Of a DNA stretch of 64,000 nucleotides, positions 58,146-64,000 are shown piece by piece. Position 1 is the stretch's first letter. Every line of letters starts with the position of its first letter. The position numbers were made by a program, and so were the translations under genes. Below the pieces are notes generated by a model. That model worked only from the letters and a program-made list of their open reading frames with translations, had not been told where the DNA came from and did no database searches. Source of the DNA: Vombatus ursinus (taxonomy: Eukaryota > Chordata > Mammalia > Diprotodontia > Vombatidae); contig NW_020954548.1 in assembly GCF_900497805.2 (NCBI RefSeq), positions 11,173,866 to 11,237,865 on the forward strand. The letters run 5' to 3'.

Positions 58146-61105
58146 CCTTATTCATAGACCTGAGAGGTACATTTTTCCATTCTACCTTAGCTTGCTTATG
58201 ATATCATCCTTTATGTCTAAATTATTTATCCATTTTTACCTTATTTTGGTATACGGTGTGAGATGTTGGTCTGTGCCTAGTTTTTGCCAAACTACTTTCC
58301 AGTTTTCTCAGTAATTTTGGTCAAACATAGAATTCTTACCACAAAATCTTAGATCTTTGAGTTTATCAAACATTAGATAACTAAGATCATTTAATATTTT
58401 GTATTGTGTACCTAATCTATTCCACTGATCCACCATTCTATTTCCTAGACAGTACCAGATTGTTTTGATGTTTACTGATTTGTCATATAGCTTGAAACCT
58501 GAAACTGCTAGACTGCCTTTCTTAACATTATTTTTCATTGATTCCCTTGATAGTCTTGAACTTTTGTTCTTCCAGAGGAATTCTGTTATTTTTTTTCTAG
58601 CTCAATAAAATAATTATTTGGTATTTTGACTGGTATGAGACTGAATAAGTAAATTAGGTAGAATTGTCATTTTTATCATATTTGCTTGGCCTACCCACGA
58701 GCAATTAATATTTCTCCAATTGCTTAGATCTGTCTTTATTTGTATGAAGTGTTTTGTAATTGTGTTCATATAATCCCTGGGTTTGTCTTGGCAGGAAGAC
58801 TCTCAAATATTTTATATTGTCTACAGTTACTTTAAATGGAATTCTCTTTTTATTTCTTGCTGCTGGACTTTGTTGGTAGTGTGTAGAAATGCTGATGAAT
58901 TATGTGGGTTTATTTTATATCCTGAAACACTATTGAAACTGTTAATTGTTTCATCTCATTTTTTAGTTGATTCTGTAGGGTTCTCTAAGTATACCACTTT
59001 ATTATCTACAGAGAGTGATAATTTTGTTTCCTTATTGCCTATATTTATTCCTTCTTTTTCTTTTTCTTGTCTCATTGCCATAGCTAGTGTTCCTAGTACA
59101 ACATTGAATAATACTGGTGATAATAGACATCATTACTTCAGTCCTAATCTAATTGGTAAGGTTTCAAGTTTATCTCCATTATAAATAATGGTTGTTCTTG
59201 GTCTTACATATCTACCACTTATCATTTTAAGAAAGGCTCCATTGATTCCTAAGCTTTATATTGTTTTTAATAGGAATGGGTGTTGTGTTTTGTCAAAGGC
59301 ATTTTTCTGTATCTATTGATATAATCAAGTGTTTTTTTATTGTTATTGATAAGGTCAGTTATGTTGATAGTTTTCCTAATATTGAACCAGCCCTGTATTC
59401 CTAGTACAAATCTCACCTGGTCATAGTGCATGATCTTTGAGATATATTGCTGTAAACTCCTTGATGATATTTTATTTAAATTTTTTGCATCAATATCCAT
59501 TTAGGAAATTGGTCTAAAGTTTTGTTTCTCTGTTTTTGTTCTTCCTGGTTTAGTTATCAAAATCATATTTGTGTTATAAAAGAAATTTGGTAGGACTCCT
59601 TCCTTAACTATTTTTTTCAAATAGTTTAATAGTACTGCGGATAATTGTTCCTTAAATGTTTAACAGAATTCACTTGAGAATCCATCTGGTCCTGGAGATT
59701 TTTTTTTTCATCAGGAAGCTCACCTATCACTAATTCAACTTATTTTTCTAATATAGGGTTATTTAAGTATTCTATTTCCTCTTCTGTTAATCTGGGCATT
59801 TTATATCTTTGCAAATATTTATCCATTTCACTTAGATTGTCAGTTGCATTAACATATAATTGGGCAAAATAAGTCCTTATACTTGCTTTAATTGCATAAT
59901 CATCAGTGGTGCATTGACCCTTTTAATTTTTGATACGAGTAACTTAGTTTTCTTCTTTCTTTTTTTAAATCAAACTAATGGTTTATCCATTTTATTGTTC
60001 ATAAAATCAGCTCCTAGTTTTATTTATTAGATCTTTTTTACATTCAATTTTATTAATATCTCCTTTGATTTTTTAGGATTTCCATTTTGGTGTTTAATTG
60101 GGGATTTTAAATTTCTTTTTGTAGTTTTTTTTTTTTAGTTGGATGCCCAATTCATTGACCTGCTCTTTCTTTTATTGATGTATGAACTTAGAGATATAAA
60201 TTTTCCCTCAACTACTGCTTTGCCTGCATCTCACAAGTGTTGGTAGTTTATTTCTTTGTTGTCATTCTCTTTAATGCAATTATTAATTGCTTTTATGATT
60301 TGGTCTTTGACCCACTTATTCTTTAGGATTCAGGGTGACTGGAGACTGGACAACTTGGAATATTTAGTTTCCAATTAGCTTTTCATCTATGCTTCTATGA
60401 CCCTTTATCAAATGTAATTTTATTGTAAGATCATCTGAAAAGAGTCCATTTAATATTTCTGTTTTTCTGCATTTGACTGAAGTTTTTGTGCTCTAATACA
60501 TGGTCAGTTTTTGTGAAAGTGCCATAGACAGCTGAGAAAAAGGTCCACTTCTTTCTATTCCCATTCAGTTTTCTCTGGAGGTCCATCATTTCTAACCTAA
60601 GTCTATAATCATATCCTTAACTGATTATTTATTTTATGGTGAGATTTATTTAGCTCTGAGAGGGAAAAGTTGTGGTGCCCCTCTAAAATAGTTTTACTAT
60701 TTCCTCCTGTAATTCATTTGACTTTTTCTTTAAAAATTTAGATGCTATGCCATTTGGTGCATAAGTTTAATTTTGATATTACTACATTGTCTATGGTTCC
60801 TTTTAGTCAGATGTAGTTTTTCTGCTTATCCTTTTTAATTAGGTTAATTTTTTGTTTTTGCTTTGTTTGAGATCATGATTGCTATTCCTGCCTTTTTTTT
60901 AAACAACAGCTGAAGCATAATAGATTCTACTCCAGTCCCTTACTTTAACTCTGCATGTAACTCTCTGTTTCAAGTATGTTTTTTGTGAACAACATGTTAT
61001 TGGATTCTGGTTTCTAATGCATTCTACAATCTGCTTCCATTTTATGGGTGAGTTCATCCCATTTGCATTCACAGTTATGATTCTTAACTGTGCATTTCTC
61101 TCCAT
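58146..61105 (-). pseudogene. L1 ORF2 (endonuclease/RT), degenerate and 3'-deleted
   Basis: The N-terminus 'MERNAQLRIITVNANGMNSP' (61105-61046) is the start of the apurinic-type endonuclease; 'NPITCCSQKTYLKQRV' (about 61010-60960) aligns with the QET-containing motif (canonical 'CLQETHL'), but QE is replaced by QK. The RT begins near 59480: 'ISKIMHYDQVRFVLG', 'IQGWFNIRKTINI', then an approximate motif A and B around 59300-59130. The C-terminal cysteine-rich region and the end of ORF2 are gone. Confidence 0.9.
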
Positions 61106-61639
61106 TCTATTTTCTTCTGTTTATTCCTCTCTTTCTCTTTTTGTCCTGTCCCTCTTTTATCTGCCCTCTCTTTAATCAATTTTCCTTTATCTTATCACCT
61201 TCCCCTTCTACTTCCCTGTTGGGTAAGATAGATTTCTATTACCAATTGAATATGTATGCATATATGTGTATATACATTCACACATATACACATATATACA
61301 CATATATTTCCTCCCTTTGAACAAATTTATATATGAGTGAAGGTCAAATATTACCTGCCTCCTCCCTCCCTCCCACCATTTCCCTCTCCACTGTAAAAAC
61401 TCTTCCTTGAGTACCTCTTTGGGGTGAGATAATTTTCCCCATTCTTCCTCTTCTACCTTCCCCCTTCTTCCAAAGCATCTCTCTTTCTTGCCTATCCATT
61501 TTTATGTCATACCAATATAACTCACCCCTCACCCCCTTTATATGTAGAATTCTTCTGATTGCCCTAAAATGATGAAGTTCTTAGAAGATAAATGTATCAT
61601 CTTCCCATATAGAAAGATACACAGTTTAACCTTATAGAG

Positions 61640-62789
61640 TTCCTTATGATTTGTTTCTTATGTTTATCTTTTTATGCTTCTCTTGAGTCTTATATTTAAA
61701 AGTCAAATTTTCTATTCAACTCTGATGTTTCCATTAAGAATGCTTAAAAATTCTCTATTTCATTAAATAGCTATGTTTTCTCACTGAAGGACTGTACTCA
61801 GTTTTGTTGGGTAGGTTATTATTGGTTGTAATCCCAGATCTTTTGTCTTCCAGAATATCATATTACAAGTCCACCACTCCTTTAATATAGTTGTTTCTAA
61901 ATCTTGTGTGATGCTGACTGGGGCTCCACAGTATTAGAATGATTCCTTTCTTGCTGTTTCAAATATTTCTTTTTGACCTGGGAGCTCTTGAATTTGGCTA
62001 TAATATTCCTAGGTGTTTTCATTTTGGGATCTCTTTCAGTTGGTGATCAGTGGATTCTTTCAATTTCTATTTTACCTTGTGATTCTAGGATATTAGGATA
62101 ATTTTCCTTGATAATTTCTTGAAATATGTCTCAGCTCTTTCTTTGATTGTGGATTTCAGGTAATTCAATAATTATTAAATTATCTCTCCTTATTCCATTT
62201 TACAAGTCTGTTGTTTTTCTGATGAGATATATCACATTTTCTTCTCTTTTTCCAGTCTTTTGACTTTGTTTTGTTTCTTAATTTCTCATGTAGTCATTAG
62301 CTTCTATTTGCCCAACTCTAATTTTTAAGAAATTATATTCTACAGTGAGCTTTTGTACCTTTTTATTTTATTTTATTTTATTTTACTTTACAATTCTGCT
62401 TTTTAAGGCATTATTTTTATCAGTAAAATTTTGTACCTCTTTTTCCCATTTGGCCAATTCTGTTTTTTAAGGTGTTATTTTCTTCAGTATTTTTTGTGTG
62501 CCTCTTTTACAAAGATGTTAATTGTCTTTTCATAATTTTATTCCTCTACTTTTATTTCTGTACCTAATTTTTCCTCTACCTCACTTATCAGATTTTGAAA
62601 ATACCATTTCAGTTTTTTCAGTAATTCTTTTTGGGCTTGTATCCATTTCATATTTTTTTCCTTTGAGGCTTTGCTTGCAGCTGTTTTGGCTTCATTGTCT
62701 TCTTCTGAGTTTATGTCTTGATCTTCTCTGTCAACACAGTAATTTTTTATCATCAGATTTTTTTTTTGTTGTTCTTGTTTATTTTTCAT
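61640..62789 (-). pseudogene. L1 ORF1, degenerate
   Basis: Start at 62789 ('MKNKQEQQKKNL'), with an 83-codon open piece to 62538 leading into a coiled-coil-type K/E-rich region. RRM remnants at 62080-61950 ('IPRNIIAKF'-like, 'ERIH') and C-terminal remnants to about 61650 ('TSELNRKFDFKYKTQEKHKKI'-like) align with the HAL1 ORF1 at 33873-34330. The long plus-strand ORF here (62522-62932) is antisense. Confidence 0.85.
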
Positions 62790-63545
62790 CCTATTTCTTG
62801 ATTTGGAACTTTATGCTAATGTTAGGCTCCGTGGCATGGGTGTCTGTCTTAAGCTTTAGACTTTTTTGCACTGTTGTTTTTAGAGCTACTTTTGGGAGTT
62901 TGGAAGTTTTCAGTACTTCCACAGTGGTGTGATCTGAAGAAAGGTGTGGTCACTTCTTGCTTGGTCTACACTCTAGTCCTTACTCAGGGAAGGCCCCTGA
63001 TCACTTGGGATTGCATTTGGCACTGTTCCTTAGGGCCTCTCCTTCCTTGGGAGCAGAAACAATACCATTCCTCAGGGTCCCTGATCCCTTGTACCAGAAC
63101 TGATACTGCCCCTTAGGGCTTCCAGTCTTTCTTGACTGAAAGTGCTCCTTCCTACCCTTGAACCGTGATTCAGAAGTGGGTATGGGCAATGGAATTGCCA
63201 AACAGTTGTCCTCCAGGGCTCCCACTTCTTCTTAATTGAAAGTCCTTCTCTTTGCTCTTGAATTATGACCCAGAAGTGGGTATACACAATGGACTTGCCA
63301 AACAGTATTTGCGCTTCTGTTCTGTTCTAGCATGAGGTACTCTCTAATTTCTTATGTGTCTCACATCTCTCTTTCCAACCGCCTATGTTTTCTTGGGCTG
63401 AAAGAATGAAGAATGTCTCACTCTGATTTTTTTGTTGGCTCTGCCACTCCAGAATTCTATTGGAAGTGTTATTTTAAAGTTATTTGGAGGGGAATGTTGA
63501 GAGCTTGGTTCAGTGCTCTACTCCACCATCTTGGCTCCATCCCAC
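62790..63545 (-). promoter_or_regulatory. L1 5'UTR with tandem repeats
   Basis: Contains two 100-bp units (63206-63305 and 63106-63205), each ending 'gccaaacag' on the plus strand, and about three ~42-bp units beginning 'ccttaggg'/'cctcaggg' (63027, 63070, 63111). Tandem 5'UTR units carry promoter activity in rodent L1s; the role here is inferred. Confidence 0.82.
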
Positions 63546-63659
63546 AAGAAAAGCATTGCAAATAGTTTCAGATTGTTCAAACAGCTTCATGCAGGTTAGT
63601 AAACTTTCTTCTGCCTTGGCCAACACAACCTTGATTTTCTTCTGCCTTTAAATCCCCAC

Positions 63660-63842
63660 AGACTAATGGAAGGAATATGGATTTTGTAGTCAGAAAACCT
63701 GAGAAAGTTTTCCAGCTCTATTGGTTATTAGCTATGCAATTTTGGTTATAATACTGCAACTCTCTGGGTCTTTTTCAAAATGAAGGGTTCAGACTTGATG
63801 GTCCTTTTCATCTCTAGATCTTATGTTCCTGTGAACCTATTA
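63660..63842 (+). repeat. Ther-2 (MIR3) SINE
   Basis: 'ttagctatgcaattttggtt', 'aaaatgaagggttcagactt' and 'gatggtccttttcatctcta' preserve the head-to-L3-tail order. Confidence 0.82.
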
Positions 63843-64000
63843 TGAGTTTAATTCAGCAATCATTTACTGTTTTCATGGCACTCCTCTTTAGTTCACAGAC
63901 CTTTCTCTTAAGCCTTGTGCTTTACAGTCATAATTATCTGATGTACCAAACTAAGTGGCCCTGGGTCAAGTTTTGCCTTTTGTGATCTTCTGAGAAATGA

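Larger units (their letters stand above)
58045..63545 (-). mobile_element. Near-complete L1 LINE, lacking the last ~1 kb of ORF2
   Basis: Reading leftwards: 5'UTR from 'gccaagatggtggagtagag' (63535), ORF1, a purine-rich spacer, ORF2 endonuclease and RT, then the L1 3'UTR and A-rich end (58140-58045). ORF2 stops matching at 'tctatgaataaggaag' (58144-58160), the position seen near 2156-2172 in the first L1, and joins the 3'UTR directly, so about 1 kb is missing. Both ORFs carry many stops and frame changes. No convincing target-site duplication found. Confidence 0.95.

Noticed and set aside
58783-59184. 133-codon plus-strand ORF
   Set aside because: Antisense reading of L1 ORF2.
62522-62932. 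136-codon hydrophobic plus-strand ORF
   Set aside because: Antisense of L1 ORF1 and 5'UTR; the hydrophobic look comes from reversed A-rich coiled-coil codons.
63106-63305. Direct repeats considered as CRISPR-like array
   Set aside because: Two contiguous diverged 100-bp units without spacers, inside an L1 5'UTR of a mammalian genome.
58010-63560. Target-site duplication for the minus-strand L1 ('aggaaaaatg' left, 'aagaaaagcattg' right)
   Set aside because: Match too poor to distinguish from chance.

Overview
The window looks like intergenic or intronic DNA from a marsupial genome. It is AT-rich and dense with therian repeats. I see no rRNA, tRNA, CRISPR array, bacterial operon or convincing host protein-coding exon. 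The repeat set fits marsupials: L1 with a HAL1-like 'ORF1-only' derivative, L2 and its partner SINE MIR, L3/CR1 and its partner Ther-2 (MIR3), an RTE-class LINE, and many tRNA-derived SINEs headed by a GGCAGCTAGGTGGC-type motif. The abundant opossum SINE1 type, as I remember it, was not seen, so an Australasian marsupial is somewhat more likely than Monodelphis. This is inference. Subfamily names were assigned from memory, not from a database.

Layout. 350-3345: 5'-truncated L1 (+) with a damaged reverse transcriptase. 4750-6720: a Ther-2 copy split by a hAT MITE and a SINE, then an RTE LINE (-). 7.8-15 kb: L2, MIR and Ther-2 copies plus microsatellites, including about 1.15 kb of L2 (13895-15045). 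15-17 kb: a repeat-poor stretch. 17937-18515: a short L1 insertion (-) with a perfect 15-bp target-site duplication. 18.9-31 kb: scattered MIR, Ther-2, L2, L3 and SINE copies. 31.1-35.5 kb: L3, then an old L2 (-) that received a mariner-type MITE and a HAL1-like L1 derivative with a 14-bp target-site duplication; the HAL1 itself carries a SINE.

38.7-41.1 kb: a decayed Tc1-like transposase (-) and a pair of unclassified ~200-bp direct repeats. 42.9-52 kb: L3, L2, an older HAL1-like fragment, SINEs and MIRs. 52.1-54.85 kb: a second deep nest (L2 hosting MIR, L1 ORF1 debris and a hAT MITE that hosts a dimeric SINE). 54.87-55.25 kb: an unrecognised 126-codon ORF in unique sequence. 56.9-57.2 kb: a SINE with a BovB/RTE-like tail. 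58.05-63.55 kb: a nearly complete L1 (-) with tandem 5'UTR repeats, ORF1, and an ORF2 whose last ~1 kb is missing at a microhomology junction.

Nothing here forms a working gene system. The value of the window is as a record of transposition: dated nests, clean target-site duplications, an L1/HAL1 pair that can be compared side by side, and three LINE-SINE partnerships (L2-MIR, L3-Ther-2, RTE-SINE) in one stretch. No intact autonomous element is visible.
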